Of a stretch of 63,372 nt of DNA, positions 28,290 through 38,405 are shown piece after piece. The stretch comes from an uncultured Succinivibrionaceae bacterium (GTDB lineage Bacteria > Pseudomonadota > Gammaproteobacteria > Enterobacterales > Succinivibrionaceae): the NCBI GenBank assembly GCA_944389865.1, contig CALXNX010000006.1, positions 1 through 63,372 on the forward strand, read 5' to 3'. Within the stretch, counting starts at the first letter, position 1. Each line of letters opens with the position of its first letter. A program made the position numbers and the translations under genes. Under the pieces are notes generated by a model. It was not told where the DNA came from, made no database searches, and worked only from the letters and a program-made list of their open reading frames with translations.

Positions 28290-29690
28290 ATGGGTAAGAC
28301 ACTTTACGAAAAAGTTTACGATGCGCATGTGGTCTTCCAAAAGGAAGGCGAACTGCCCACCATCTATATCGACCGCCACTTAGTGCATGAGGTCACCAGT
28401 CCGCAGGCCTTCGCCGGCATTGAACAGGCTGGCCGCAGACTCCGCCGCCCCGATCTGACCTTAGCCACCATGGATCACGATATCTCCACCAAGTCCTTAG
28501 AACTCTCCGCCTGCAGCCCCATGGCCCAGCAGCAGATTAAGGCCTTAATGGAAAATACTAAGAAGTTCGGGGTGACCTTATATCCTATCGGCAGCGCCAA
28601 TCAGGGCATTGTGCATATCGTAGGTCCCCAGACCGGCTTCACTCTGCCGGGCACGACCTTAGTATGCGGCGACTCGCACACCGCTACCCACGGCGCTTTC
28701 GGCGCTTTAGCCTTCGGCATCGGCACCTCGCAGGTCGAGCACGTCATGGCCACCCAGACCTTAAAGCAGGGCAGGCTTAAGACCATGAAGATTGAGTGCA
28801 CCGGCCGCTTAGGCAAAGGCGTTTACGCCAAAGACTTAATCCTGGCCATCATCGGCAGACTCACTACCGCCGGCGGCACCGGCTACGCTGTGGAATTCTG
28901 CGGCGAGGCGGTGGAACATCTCTCGATGGAAGGGCGCATGACCTTATCGAACATGGCCATTGAGTTCGGCGCGCCGGTCGGCATGATTGCCCCCGATGAC
29001 GTCACCTTCGACTATATCAAGGGCCGTCTCTATGCACCTAAAGGCAGAGACTTTGAGGAGGCCGTGGCTTACTGGCGCACCTTAAAGTCTGATCCGGATG
29101 CCCATTTCGATGCCGTGGTGACCATCGACGCCTCCGCCATCGAGCCGCAGCTTACCTGGGGCACCAACCCCGGTCAGGAGTGCGGCATCAGCGGTACGGT
29201 GCCGGCACCTGAGAGCTTCAGCGATCCGGTAGTACGCAAGTCCTGCGCGGATGCGCTGGCGTATATCGACTTAAAGCCCGGGCAGAAGCTTGCCGGTACG
29301 CCCATTGACTTAGTCTTCATCGGCTCGTGCACCAACGGGCGCATTGAGGACTTCCGCGCCGCCGCCGCCGTCTTAAAGGGCCGCAAAGTCGCCCCGGGCG
29401 TCACTGCTTTGGCAGTCCCCGGCTCGATGTGGGTCAAGGAGCAGGCTGAGCGTGAAGGGCTCGATCAGATATTCAAGGACGCAGGCTTTGAATGGCGTCT
29501 TCCGGGCTGCTCGATGTGCCTGGCGATGAACGACGATCGCGCTCCTGCAGGCAAGCGCGTCGCTTCAACCTCGAACCGCAACTTCGTAGGCCGTCAGGGC
29601 AAGGGCTCGCGCACCCACTTAATGAGCCCGGCATCGGCGGCCGCCTGCGCCGTCACCGGCACCTTAACCGACGTCAGAGCATTTCTTTAA
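28290..29690 (+). CDS. leuC: 3-isopropylmalate dehydratase large subunit
   Basis: LeuC carries the 4Fe-4S cluster of isopropylmalate isomerase. I start at ATG 28290 ([15 protein letters not shown]), which gives 466 residues, the E. coli length. An upstream in-frame ATG would add 22 unrelated residues. [20 protein letters not shown], the cluster cysteine in FIGSCTNGR and the pair in [11 protein letters not shown] are present. A 77-bp gap separates it from leuB. Confidence 0.96.
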   Translation: MGKTLYEKVYDAHVVFQKEGELPTIYIDRHLVHEVTSPQAFAGIEQAGRRLRRPDLTLATMDHDISTKSLELSACSPMAQQQIKALMENTKKFGVTLYPIGSANQGIVHIVGPQTGFTLPGTTLVCGDSHTATHGAFGALAFGIGTSQVEHVMATQTLKQGRLKTMKIECTGRLGKGVYAKDLILAIIGRLTTAGGTGYAVEFCGEAVEHLSMEGRMTLSNMAIEFGAPVGMIAPDDVTFDYIKGRLYAPKGRDFEEAVAYWRTLKSDPDAHFDAVVTIDASAIEPQLTWGTNPGQECGISGTVPAPESFSDPVVRKSCADALAYIDLKPGQKLAGTPIDLVFIGSCTNGRIEDFRAAAAVLKGRKVAPGVTALAVPGSMWVKEQAEREGLDQIFKDAGFEWRLPGCSMCLAMNDDRAPAGKRVASTSNRNFVGRQGKGSRTHLMSPASAAACAVTGTLTDVRAFL

Positions 29691-29702
29691 GGAGGCAAGG
29701 TC

Positions 29703-30314
29703 ATGCAGAAATTTACCGTTCATGAAGGCGTTGCAGTACCGCTGGACTCTGCCAATATCGATACCGATCAGATTATCCCTAAGCAGTTCCTGCTGGCCGT
29801 CTCCCGCAAGGGCTTCGGCGTGCACTTATTCCACGATTGGCGCTATTTAGATGACGCCGAGACTAAGCCCAATCCTGAGTTTAATCTCAATAAGCCTGAG
29901 TACGCGGGAGCTACCATCCTGGTGGCGCGCGATAATTTCGGCAACGGCTCCTCGCGCGAGCATGCCCCGTGGGCGTTGACCGATTACGGCTTTAGAGCTG
30001 TCATCGCTCCGAGCTTTGCCAACATCTTCAATAACAATGCCTTAGGCAACGGTCTGGTCACCGTGAAGCTGACTGAGCATGAAGTCGATCAGATCTTCCA
30101 AGTCTTAACCGCTCACCCGGGCACCAAAATCAAGGTGTCGCTGGAGGACATGACGGTGGACTGCGCGGATCTGCACTTTACCTTCAGTCTGGATCCCTTC
30201 ATTCGTCACTGCCTGTTAAACGGCCTCGACAGCATCGCCCTGACCTTAGAGCACGGCGCTGAGATCTCCGCCTTTGAAGATCGCATGCCCGCCTGGGAGC
30301 GCGCGGTGCATTAA
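29703..30314 (+). CDS. leuD: 3-isopropylmalate dehydratase small subunit
   Basis: LeuD is the swivelling-domain partner of LeuC. Its motifs are IDTDQIIPKQFL near the N-terminus and DNFGNGSSREHAPWAL. At 203 residues it matches the family. A strong AAGGAGG lies 8 bases before the ATG. It is the last gene of leuABCD. Confidence 0.97.
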   Translation: MQKFTVHEGVAVPLDSANIDTDQIIPKQFLLAVSRKGFGVHLFHDWRYLDDAETKPNPEFNLNKPEYAGATILVARDNFGNGSSREHAPWALTDYGFRAVIAPSFANIFNNNALGNGLVTVKLTEHEVDQIFQVLTAHPGTKIKVSLEDMTVDCADLHFTFSLDPFIRHCLLNGLDSIALTLEHGAEISAFEDRMPAWERAVH

Positions 30315-30325
30315 GCCGCAGGCTC

Positions 30326-30356
30326 AAGCCGTCCGCCCTTTACCGGCGGGCGGCTT
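30326..30356 (+). terminator. leu operon terminator
   Basis: A 12-bp stem with one G-T pair (arms 30326-30337 and 30345-30356) lies 11 bp after leuD. A pyrimidine-rich run follows further on. Confidence 0.65.
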
Positions 30357-30465
30357 GTCCTCACATCAGCCTGCTTTTTCTCTCCCCCTTTTTCTCTGCC
30401 TTTTTGCGCTAAAATTCCCTTTATCCTGCAGCTTCATGCATCGCAATTAATAAGGCACAGCAATT

Positions 30466-31224
30466 ATGAAAAACCGACGTCATCAGCAGATCTTAGACTA
30501 CTTAAAGCTGCACAATTTAGTCACCGTCGAAGAGCTGGCCGGCATTACCGGCGTCTCCGATGCCACCATTCGCCGCGATCTCATTGATCTTGATCGCAGC
30601 GGCTCAGTCTACCGCGTCCACGGCGGCGTATCCTTAAACCGCTTTGTACAGCAGCAGCCTTCCACCTCGCAGAAGGCCGGACAGCATCATGCCGAAAAAA
30701 GCCGCATCGGCATGAAGGCCGCTTCCTTAGTCAAAAGCGGCAGCTCTATTGTGCTTGATGCCGGCACTACCACCATTGAGCTGGCCAAAAACCTTAAGGC
30801 TGAAGACATTACCGTCATCACCCCGGATCTGCATATCGGCCTGTTTTTAACCAGCATCTCCGGCAGCCATGTCATTATTACCGGCGGACCTGCCGACAAT
30901 AAGAGTCAATCCTGCGTCGGCGCTGCCTGCATTGAGCAGCTGCGCTCCTTCTGCCCTAATACCGTATTTATAGCCTGCAATTCCTTCAGTTTGGAAAACG
31001 GCGTCACCGCGCCGACCTATGAGAAAAGTCTGGTCAAAAAGGCCCTGACGGAAATGCACGCCCGCCTGGTGCTCACCGCCGACAGCAGCAAATACGGACT
31101 GTCGAGCCTGTACAAAGTCTGCCCGCTGGATATTTTCGACGTCATTATTACCGATAAGAATCTGGACGCGCAGGCGGTCAAGGAGCTGTCCGCTTTGGAG
31201 CACACTGAGCTGATTTTGGTGTAG
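30466..31224 (+). CDS. DeoR-family transcriptional regulator (probable D-threonate/erythronate regulator)
   Basis: The N-terminal winged helix (about 5-58) reads RRHQQILDYLKLHNLVTVEELAG in its first half and contains VSDATIRRDLIDLD. The C-terminal sugar-phosphate sensor domain has VLDAGTTTIELAKNL, VITPDLHIGLFL and LTADSSKYG. The 252-residue length is standard. It is encoded next to, and convergent with, the gntP-pdxA2-dtnK operon, so that operon is its likely target. This is inferred from position. Confidence 0.88.
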   Translation: MKNRRHQQILDYLKLHNLVTVEELAGITGVSDATIRRDLIDLDRSGSVYRVHGGVSLNRFVQQQPSTSQKAGQHHAEKSRIGMKAASLVKSGSSIVLDAGTTTIELAKNLKAEDITVITPDLHIGLFLTSISGSHVIITGGPADNKSQSCVGAACIEQLRSFCPNTVFIACNSFSLENGVTAPTYEKSLVKKALTEMHARLVLTADSSKYGLSSLYKVCPLDIFDVIITDKNLDAQAVKELSALEHTELILV

Positions 31225-31309
31225 ATACGGACAGAGGCGGTAAAGAGAACTAAAGGCAGCTGAATCACTGCCTTATGAAGGATGCTTTACAAGATCTGAA
31301 GAGTGAGAC

Positions 31310-31332
31310 GGCAGCCTGACTGTCAGGCTGCC
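31310..31332. terminator. Hairpin between deoR-type regulator and gntP
   Basis: Perfect 10-bp arms (GGCAGCCTGA / TCAGGCTGCC) with a 3-base loop lie between convergent genes. Confidence 0.65.
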
Positions 31333-31343
31333 GCCCCTGAAAG

Positions 31344-32747
31344 CTAGAACCAGACTAACTCTAAAATCAGCACTTCCACGATGCCGATAGCCCAGGCGAT
31401 GGTGGTCGGGATCGACCAGACCAGGATCTGCTCCTTCACCTCGCTGACGCCCAGCATGCGGTTTACCACCCAGAACATGGAGTCATTGAAGTAGGAGAAG
31501 AACAGCGAGCCAACGCAGCAGGCGATGGCGCCGAAGACCGGATCTACGCCCGCAGCAATGATGATCGGGGCGGAGATGCTGGCGGCGGTAGTCATAGCTA
31601 CCGTACCGGAGCCCTGAATGAAGCGCATTACGGTTGCAATAGCCACCGGCAGAATGATGATGGGGATATTCGCCGAAGCCATGCCCTCAGCCATGTAGGT
31701 GCCGAGGCCCGAGTCCTTAATGATCTGGCCTAAAGCGCCGCCGCCGCCGGTTACCAGCATAATAATGCCGGCTGCAGCCATGCCCTTTTCCATCTCCGCG
31801 AGCGCAGTCTTGCGATCCAGACGACGGGCTAAAGTGACAATGGAGAGCAGCACGCCGATGCCCACAGCAATGATCGGCTGGCCTAAGAAGACCAAAAAGC
31901 CCATGAAGCCGGTGGTCATGCCGAAAGCCGTCGATACGGTGTTGACTAAGATCAGCAGAATAGGAATTACCAGCGGAGCAAAGGCCTCAAAGGTGCCCGG
32001 CACATCGCTTAAATCCTGCTTTAAGATCGAAGTGAAGTCCGGAGCGCAGCGCGGCGCATCCACGATTTCACCATGTTCATTCGGGATGCGGAAAAGCTTG
32101 CGCGGGATGTAGTACTTGGCATAAATCAGACAGCCGATAGTCATGGGGATCGACAGCACTAAGGTGAACAGAATGAACTTGCCCACATCAATGCCGAAAA
32201 TACCGCAGACGCCTAAAGGACCCGGCGTAGGCGGAACCATGGTGTGAGTGATCACCAGGCCTGCGCCTAAGGCTACGCCTAAGCCTATTGCCGACTTCTT
32301 CACTGCGCTGGAAATGGCTTTGGCGATCGGCGACAGGATCACGAAGCCCGAGTCGCAGAAGATCGGGATGGACACAAAGAAGCCGGTCAGGCCCATGGCC
32401 TCTTCCTCGCGGTTCTTGCCGAACAGCCGCAGGAAGGTAAACGCCATGCGCTTGGCAGCGCCTGTGGCCTCAAAGATCTGGCCCATGATGACGCCGAAGC
32501 CTATAATAATGCCGATGCTGCCTAAGGTGCCGCCGAAGCCTGACGTAATCGAATTCACGATGCTGACGGTTTTGCCGCCGATAACTTCATTGGTCATCGG
32601 CATGCCGCCAATCAGGCCCACGATCACCGTACACATAATCAAGGCGATGAAGCTGTGGATCTTAGTTTTCAAGATCACGAAGATGAGGAAGACGATGCCT
32701 ATCAGCAGGCCTATCATCATGCGATCGCCGCTTAAACCTTCAATCAT
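31344..32747 (-). CDS. GntP-family sugar-acid permease
   Basis: This 467-residue inner-membrane protein has about 12 hydrophobic segments. Family stretches include SIPIFCDSGFVILSPIAKAI, HTMVPPTPGPLGVCGIFGID and GSGTVAMTTAASISAPI. GntP proteins import gluconate and related acids with protons. The neighbouring kinase and dehydrogenase point to D-threonate or D-erythronate as substrate. It is the last gene of a three-gene operon, 47 bp after pdxA2. Confidence 0.9.
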   Translation of the reverse strand: MIEGLSGDRMMIGLLIGIVFLIFVILKTKIHSFIALIMCTVIVGLIGGMPMTNEVIGGKTVSIVNSITSGFGGTLGSIGIIIGFGVIMGQIFEATGAAKRMAFTFLRLFGKNREEEAMGLTGFFVSIPIFCDSGFVILSPIAKAISSAVKKSAIGLGVALGAGLVITHTMVPPTPGPLGVCGIFGIDVGKFILFTLVLSIPMTIGCLIYAKYYIPRKLFRIPNEHGEIVDAPRCAPDFTSILKQDLSDVPGTFEAFAPLVIPILLILVNTVSTAFGMTTGFMGFLVFLGQPIIAVGIGVLLSIVTLARRLDRKTALAEMEKGMAAAGIIMLVTGGGGALGQIIKDSGLGTYMAEGMASANIPIIILPVAIATVMRFIQGSGTVAMTTAASISAPIIIAAGVDPVFGAIACCVGSLFFSYFNDSMFWVVNRMLGVSEVKEQILVWSIPTTIAWAIGIVEVLILELVWF

Positions 32748-32793
32748 AAACTACTCCTTAGCGCCGCCTGCGCGGCGCTTGCTTACAGCTTTT

Positions 32794-33792
32794 TTACTTC
32801 GTAAAGAACGGGGCATATTTAGCTGCCAGCACGATGGCTTCAATCATGCTGACCGCGCTCACTATGCCCTTTCCTGCGATATCAAAGGCCGTACCGTGAT
32901 CTACTGAGGTGCGCAGAATCGGCATGCCGTTGGTTACAGAAATCGTGCGCTCAAAGTCCAGGGTCTTGGTCGCAATATGGCCCTGATCGTGATACAGGGA
33001 CAGCACTGAGTTGTAGCGGCCGATGGCAGCCTGATGGAACACGCTGTCTGCCGGAACCGGGCCTGCCACGCTGTAGCCCATCTTCTTGAGCTCTTCGACG
33101 GCCGGCGCAATTTCATTGACCTCTTCCCAGCCGAATAAGCCGTGCTCGCCCGAGTGCGGATTAAGTCCGGCCACCGCCATAGTGCCTTCAGTGACGCCTA
33201 AGCGGCGCAGCGCTTCAGTGCAGCGCTTCACGTAATCGATAATGCGATCCTTCTTGATCTGACCCAGCATCTGCAGCAGCGATAAATGGCGGGTCAGGAA
33301 GAATACGCGCAGACCGCGGGTTTCAAACATAGTTAAAGGATCAGGCGTGTTGGTCAGCGCCCCGAAGATTTCAGTATGGCCGATAAACGGAATTTCACCG
33401 GCGTGCAGAGATTCCTTGTTGATCGGCGTAGTAGCCACGGCATCCACCTCGCGGGCATTGGCCAGCTCAATGCACTTGGCAATGTAGGCGTAGGCTGCCT
33501 TGCCGCACATGCCGCTGACCTTCCCGAAGGCAAATTTGCTCATATCGATGTTGTTTAAATCAATTAAATTGAGCACGCCCGGAGTAAAGTCAGCTTCCTT
33601 GACTGCGCTGATGATCTTGACCGTCAGCGGCACCTTGGATATTTCAATGGCCTGACGCACAATTTTGCCGTCGCCGACCACAATGACGTTGGCACAGGCC
33701 TGTACTTCCTCGCTGGCCAGCGCTTTGGCTGTGATCTCCGGGCCCACGCCGGCGGGATCGCCTATCGGCACTGCAATAATGGGTTTAGTCAT
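32794..33792 (-). CDS. pdxA2: PdxA2-type 4-phospho-D-threonate/erythronate dehydrogenase
   Basis: This 332-residue NAD-dependent dehydrogenase is of the PdxA family: [55 protein letters not shown] and [13 protein letters not shown]. Because it is next to a DUF1537 kinase and a GntP permease, it is far more likely to be PdxA2, which oxidises the 4-phosphates of D-threonate/D-erythronate and yields dihydroxyacetone phosphate plus CO2, than the vitamin B6 enzyme PdxA. Confidence 0.9.
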   Translation of the reverse strand: MTKPIIAVPIGDPAGVGPEITAKALASEEVQACANVIVVGDGKIVRQAIEISKVPLTVKIISAVKEADFTPGVLNLIDLNNIDMSKFAFGKVSGMCGKAAYAYIAKCIELANAREVDAVATTPINKESLHAGEIPFIGHTEIFGALTNTPDPLTMFETRGLRVFFLTRHLSLLQMLGQIKKDRIIDYVKRCTEALRRLGVTEGTMAVAGLNPHSGEHGLFGWEEVNEIAPAVEELKKMGYSVAGPVPADSVFHQAAIGRYNSVLSLYHDQGHIATKTLDFERTISVTNGMPILRTSVDHGTAFDIAGKGIVSAVSMIEAIVLAAKYAPFFTK

Positions 33793-33878
33793 GAATACGC
33801 TCCTCTTATTTTTCTGCTTTAAAAACGTTTAACGTAAAGGCGGATCTCTCCGCACCTTGAAAACCTGATTCTGCTGTT

Positions 33879-35183
33879 CTAGATGTACAAACTGCGCTTT
33901 AAGTAGGCGATGCAGCGGGAAATCGCATCCGACTTGCCCTGACTGCCGCCCTTGGTAATGATCTTGACCCCCTTGAACGGGCCGTCCATAAAGCTGCCGA
34001 AAGCTGCCAGCGGCAGGACTTCATCTGCCAAATCAATGCCTGAGGTTTCCATCTTGCGGCACACCTCCACAGTGATGTCGCCGCCGCTGCTGTAAATGCC
34101 TTTGAAAGCCGGCGCGGCCTCCAGGATGCGGCGGGCAATTTCACCGAAAGAGCCGTTGATAAGCGCCGTCACCTCGTCCAGAGAGCAGTGATAGCGTGCG
34201 GTATACGGGGCAAAGTTGATGCGCTTTTCAGGCTGCAGACCGTCGCCGGTGACCACCGAGACGCTGTACTGACTGTAATGCTCCAAAATGCCCTGCGTGA
34301 CGCGCGCAATTTCCGCCTCACGCCGCTCGGGGCTTTCAATCAACTCTACAGTGTTCACTTCAATGCGATTAGTCTGTTGCGACAGGAAGAACTCATCGAG
34401 CTGTACTTTAGCCAGAGGATGCACGGTACCAACCACCGCCAGGATGCGCGCCTGTTCCTGCTGCTCGTGCGGCTTGACCAGCTTGCGCGTTAAGGTCGCA
34501 GTGAAGACGCCCGGGCAGACCGCCACCACCTTAAGACCGGAGCAGATGCAGGCGTCAGCGATTAAATCCAAATCATCCTGCGAAATGCAGTCGCAGCTTA
34601 AAATACGGCTGCCGCTCTTTACCGCAGCCAGCATGGACTGAGCTAAAGCCTGCGGTCCGTCCATTAAATCCTTCAGATAGAACGAGCTTAATTGATTTTT
34701 GCTCTGCGAGCGCACCACTGCCGCCACTTCAGAGATCTTTACCGGGCTCTTGGGATCAATGGCAATATCGGTCTTATGCAGCGGAATGCCGTTGACCAGC
34801 ATATAGCCGCCGCACACTACGCGCCCTGAAGAGGGGAAGGCGGGCGCGAGGACGGCGACGTAATCATCACCCAAGCAGTCGAGCATGGCATCGATTTCAA
34901 CCCCAACGTTGCCGCGCAGGGTACTGTCAATGCGCTTGGAATACACCTTGACCTCAGGGGAGGATAAAAGCCTGGTACTGTCATAGACCCGGCGATAAGC
35001 TTCCTCAGGACTGAGCGAACGGCTGTCCGTCGGATAAATCACGCAGTCGCAGCCGCCTAAAAACTCCGGTTTAAAATTTTCGGTATTGAGCACCGTAATG
35101 GCTCGATAATTGAGCTGCTTTAACAGTACGCCGGTGGCATTGCCGCCGGTTAAATCATCTGCAATGACTGCGCATTGAGGCAT
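33879..35183 (-). CDS. dtnK: Four-carbon acid sugar kinase (DUF1537, DtnK-like)
   Basis: This kinase of D-threonate/D-erythronate is 434 residues from ATG 35183, where AGGGAGA lies 5 bases upstream. The longer frame to 35249 would add 22 residues through the operator region. The N-terminal domain has VIADDLTGGNATGVLL and RIDSTLRGNVGVEIDAML. The C-terminal nucleotide-binding domain has IYSSGGDITVEVCRKM and ITKGGSQGKSDAI. It is the first gene of dtnK-pdxA2-gntP. Known family members differ in stereo-specificity, so D-threonate versus D-erythronate is open. Confidence 0.88.
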   Translation of the reverse strand: MPQCAVIADDLTGGNATGVLLKQLNYRAITVLNTENFKPEFLGGCDCVIYPTDSRSLSPEEAYRRVYDSTRLLSSPEVKVYSKRIDSTLRGNVGVEIDAMLDCLGDDYVAVLAPAFPSSGRVVCGGYMLVNGIPLHKTDIAIDPKSPVKISEVAAVVRSQSKNQLSSFYLKDLMDGPQALAQSMLAAVKSGSRILSCDCISQDDLDLIADACICSGLKVVAVCPGVFTATLTRKLVKPHEQQEQARILAVVGTVHPLAKVQLDEFFLSQQTNRIEVNTVELIESPERREAEIARVTQGILEHYSQYSVSVVTGDGLQPEKRINFAPYTARYHCSLDEVTALINGSFGEIARRILEAAPAFKGIYSSGGDITVEVCRKMETSGIDLADEVLPLAAFGSFMDGPFKGVKIITKGGSQGKSDAISRCIAYLKRSLYI

Positions 35184-35623
35184 AGGTATCTCCCTCTGAA
35201 TAACTGTGTCTAATGCGCATACTAGATCAAATTGATCAAAATCGATCATACATTAATGCGCATTGTGAAGGTCATCACAGAAACAAAACCTGACCCGCTG
35301 ACAGCCGCCCCCTTAAAAAAGCTGATTTTCAGCAAATTAGCTGGATATAAAGCCAACAAAGCAGAGTAAAGCGGAAATTTTGCGTTAATGCGCAAATTCG
35401 CGCATTTTTTTACATTTTTACATTAGAGATGCATGAGCATGTGTGCACTGCGAAGTAACAGCCCTTAACGGCGCGGCAGCAGGCTGCTTGTCATATTTTT
35501 ATCTGCAGAAAGCAGGCCCTGCTCTAATGGCGCTTTAATCCCTGCCCAATTCCAGCAATAAAACTCTCATAACCAAGCGCTAGATCCGGCTCATAAACAC
35601 TGTGTTTATCCGTATCTACGCAA
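35184..35623. other. Non-coding region between dtnK and the transposon
   Basis: No supported ORF is present. The part next to dtnK holds the operator-like repeats described at 35211-35262 and a third TTAATGCGCA at about 35384. The rest is AT-rich and probably part of an accessory segment running to galM. Confidence 0.45.
35211..35262 (-). promoter_or_regulatory. Operator-like repeat cluster upstream of dtnK
   Basis: Two TAATGCGCAT copies (35211-35220 and 35253-35262) bracket three GATCAA/GATCAT units at 35225, 35234 and 35244. The cluster is 28 bp upstream of the dtnK start and is the best candidate binding site for the DeoR-type regulator at 30466. An FNR-like site (TTGAT-CAAA-ATCGA, 35232-35245, one mismatch from TTGAT-N4-ATCAA) overlaps it. 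Confidence 0.5.
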
Positions 35624-35630
35624 ATCAGCC
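35624..35630. repeat. Target-site duplication, left copy (ATCAGCC)
   Basis: ATCAGCC directly precedes the left inverted repeat and is repeated directly after the right one at 39551-39557. The length of 7 bp is within the 4-8 bp range known for IS21 elements. Confidence 0.88.
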
Positions 35631-35860
35631 TGTCTACCGCCAGGCAAGTGGGCTCCCGACGACAAACAAAAATCCATCCCACGACAAACATTCGGGCACC
35701 AGCTATTACACCTAAATACCGCTCTGATCTTATTTAACCCCGTTTTATAAAAATTACTCTTATCCCTCCTTTTATTGATTAATAAATCTTCCTAATTCCC
35801 TTATCGGGACTATCCTGCGTGTGCAGCAATGTCGCTGCGTTTAAATCAGGAGTTTTGACT

Positions 35861-37576
35861 ATGCGTGTTGTCACACCATCAGTCATCAGACAGCTATTTG
35901 CCCTGCTCTGTGAAGATCCTTCTAAGGGATCTCGCAAATTAGGCAAAGAGCTCGATATCGGCCATTCAACGGTTGATAAGTATAGGAACCTGGCCAGAAA
36001 TAAGTCGCTGAGCTCTGTTGATGTCAGGGCTATGACTGACGAGCAGATCATTGAGATCTTTGGACTCAATAATAAAGTTTCGATTTTCATCGTCCCAGAA
36101 TGGGATGAAATCGTACGTTATCTGCTGTCCCCACGCAAATGGGGCTGCAAGATGAACACCGAGCATAATGCCTGGCTGTTTTACTACGTTAAAAAGCACT
36201 GGCCTATGCATCTTGTAAACGAGCCTCTGCCTCCTGACTGCATGAGCGAGCGTACCTTTAATCGCCGCTATAAGGAGCATATTGACTCACTTGGGCTGGG
36301 TTTTATCAAACATCAGCCCAATGCCAACATGCAGTTCGGCCCAGGTTCAATGATTGAGATAGATACCATTGGCGATAAGTTTACCTACTACGACACCACC
36401 AATGAATGCAAAAAGAACGCCATCTTGTTCACTGCCGTATGTAAATTCTCCGGTTATATCTATGCCGAGCCCATGCCTGGCGCTGATGGTCACTGCTGGG
36501 CCCAGGCTATTATCAATGCCTTATGGTTTTTCGGAGGCCTGTTTGAGTGCTGCCGTATGGATAATGACAGTGCTATATGCCTGCACGGCAAGAAGTATGG
36601 CTCCGTCAAATATAGCCGGCTGCGTCCGACCGTGCACTGCCTGTTCCGGGATCTGCACATCCAGACAGATCTGTGCCCTAAGCAGAGCCCGGAATGGAAA
36701 GGAAGCTGTGAAAACAGCAATTTCCAGCTGGAACGTGAGCTTTTTGCAGATGCAACTAAATATAAGCTCCCTCTGCATGTAAGCAGTTTAGACGAGCTTA
36801 AGCGTCTGATAGGCTGTGAGGTTGAACGGATCAACCTCAAGCCTCGTTCCAATAGTAACCTATCCCGCAAAGCTCTGTTTGATCAATACGAAAAGCATGC
36901 TTTACAGCCATTGCCGCTGTTTAGACCAGAAGTGCGCTTTTTATCCATGGGGCAGGTAAAGCATGACGGCTATGTATGCTATCTGCACCAAAACTATTAC
37001 GCCGGCGCAGATAACATCGGCAAGAGGGTCGTAGTTGAAAACATGCATGGAAAACATCTGCGTATTCTCAAAGAAATCACTTTAGAGGAAATTGCCTTTT
37101 ATGAGATTGATCACGACAAGATGACCGTGCATTACCACAAAGCCGACAAATTCACCTCATCTAAGGAAAAGATCATGACCCGCCCTAAGGAGTGGTTTAT
37201 TACGCAGTTTAATCAGGTTTCTGCGCCACACGGGCACATCGTGACACTGATTGATGTGATGTGGTCAAAACTTGCTAGAACTAAGCCTGTTGCAACCAGG
37301 CATTGCAACTTGATCTGGTCATTGTACGAAAAAGCTCCCAACGACTGTGACGTGCTGAATGACACCTGTGAGTTTATTTTGAAAAACAAAGATTACAGCG
37401 ACTTTAAACACATCTTTATCCAGACCTACAACATCATGCTGGAGTTAAAGCAAAGAACCAAAGAGCTGGACTTATTCTCTCCGGAAGCACAGTCCGCTCA
37501 GGGTACCACCACCGCCAATGTAAGCACTGAATCCTACCTGCATGGAGCAAATTACTATGAAAAATTTGAACATTGA
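35861..37576 (+). CDS. istA: IS21-type DDE transposase (IstA)
   Basis: This 571-residue recombinase has an N-terminal helix-turn-helix (RKLGKELDIGHSTVDKYRNLA, about residues 27-47) and an RNase H-like catalytic core with D168 (MIEIDTIG), D234 (CRMDNDSAIC) and E284 (GSCENSNFQLERE). A beta-barrel-like C-terminal part and a 100-residue tail that may bind IstB follow. The start at ATG 35861 is preceded by CAGGAG; an in-frame upstream ATG at 35819 lacks a good site. Its 3' end overlaps istB. Confidence 0.9.
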   Translation: MRVVTPSVIRQLFALLCEDPSKGSRKLGKELDIGHSTVDKYRNLARNKSLSSVDVRAMTDEQIIEIFGLNNKVSIFIVPEWDEIVRYLLSPRKWGCKMNTEHNAWLFYYVKKHWPMHLVNEPLPPDCMSERTFNRRYKEHIDSLGLGFIKHQPNANMQFGPGSMIEIDTIGDKFTYYDTTNECKKNAILFTAVCKFSGYIYAEPMPGADGHCWAQAIINALWFFGGLFECCRMDNDSAICLHGKKYGSVKYSRLRPTVHCLFRDLHIQTDLCPKQSPEWKGSCENSNFQLERELFADATKYKLPLHVSSLDELKRLIGCEVERINLKPRSNSNLSRKALFDQYEKHALQPLPLFRPEVRFLSMGQVKHDGYVCYLHQNYYAGADNIGKRVVVENMHGKHLRILKEITLEEIAFYEIDHDKMTVHYHKADKFTSSKEKIMTRPKEWFITQFNQVSAPHGHIVTLIDVMWSKLARTKPVATRHCNLIWSLYEKAPNDCDVLNDTCEFILKNKDYSDFKHIFIQTYNIMLELKQRTKELDLFSPEAQSAQGTTTANVSTESYLHGANYYEKFEH

Positions 37577-38405
37577 TCCTGAAAACAATTTCAACACTGC
37601 CAGAACCTCTATCCATTCTGACGCAGAAATCCTGGAGCTGATGAACAAACTGAGAATGAGCGCTATGCGTGCAGCTTATCAAGAACAAAAAGACAGCAGT
37701 AAATTCAATAGGTTAAGTTTGGTAGACCAACTGTTTGAACTGCTGTCTGCAGAACAATTGAAAAGAGAAAATAGCGGTTATGTTAACAGGCTCAAAAAAT
37801 CAGACAGAGAAACCCAAACCTCTGCAGCTCAGTTTATTGAGCGAGCCTCCAACTATAGTTTAACGCATCAACAGGCAGATTATCTGCTTAGCGGCAAGTG
37901 GTTTGGTGAGCAAACTCTGGTTATTACAGGAGCCAGTGGCACCGGCAAGACCAGCTGTTGTAGCGCCATTATTGAAGCGACTTGCCGCGGCGGTAAGCGG
38001 GCGCTAAACCTGCGTTACCCGATGCTGGTGCTAGAGATTTGCGACATCATGACCAGGCCAACCGATTTCAAAAATTATATCAAACACTTATGCCACTACG
38101 ATTTGATAGTCATAGATGATTTTTGCATCACCAGGCAGCTGCGTATAAATGAGCCAGAGGCCATTAAGGAACTTTTGGATCGCTGTTTGCAGAGTTCCTG
38201 CGGGGTTATTATTTCCTCGCAAGTAAATTCCTCCGGCTGGCATAAGCATTTCGGCGGTGACGCTATAGCAGAGGCCAGAGTAGAGCGCATCATCACCAAG
38301 GACAAATATTTCGCCCTTACCCTGACCGGTGATTCTATGCGTGCCGGCAAGGCAGCAGATATTCCTGATGACAAGCAGGGCGGTATGGGAGCGAAGAATG
38401 AATAA
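37557..38405 (+). CDS. istB: IS21-type AAA+ helper ATPase (IstB)
   Basis: The 282 residues begin with a helical region (about 1-110) and continue into an AAA+ domain with Walker A GASGTGKTS (about 125-133) and Walker B DLIVIDDFCI (about 181-190). IstB-like proteins assemble on target DNA and activate the transposase. The ATG at 37557 has GGAG 9 bases upstream and lies inside istA, so translation is coupled. An ATG five codons earlier is possible. The end overlaps the next gene by 8 bp. Confidence 0.9.
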   Translation: MKNLNIDPENNFNTARTSIHSDAEILELMNKLRMSAMRAAYQEQKDSSKFNRLSLVDQLFELLSAEQLKRENSGYVNRLKKSDRETQTSAAQFIERASNYSLTHQQADYLLSGKWFGEQTLVITGASGTGKTSCCSAIIEATCRGGKRALNLRYPMLVLEICDIMTRPTDFKNYIKHLCHYDLIVIDDFCITRQLRINEPEAIKELLDRCLQSSCGVIISSQVNSSGWHKHFGGDAIAEARVERIITKDKYFALTLTGDSMRAGKAADIPDDKQGGMGAKNE

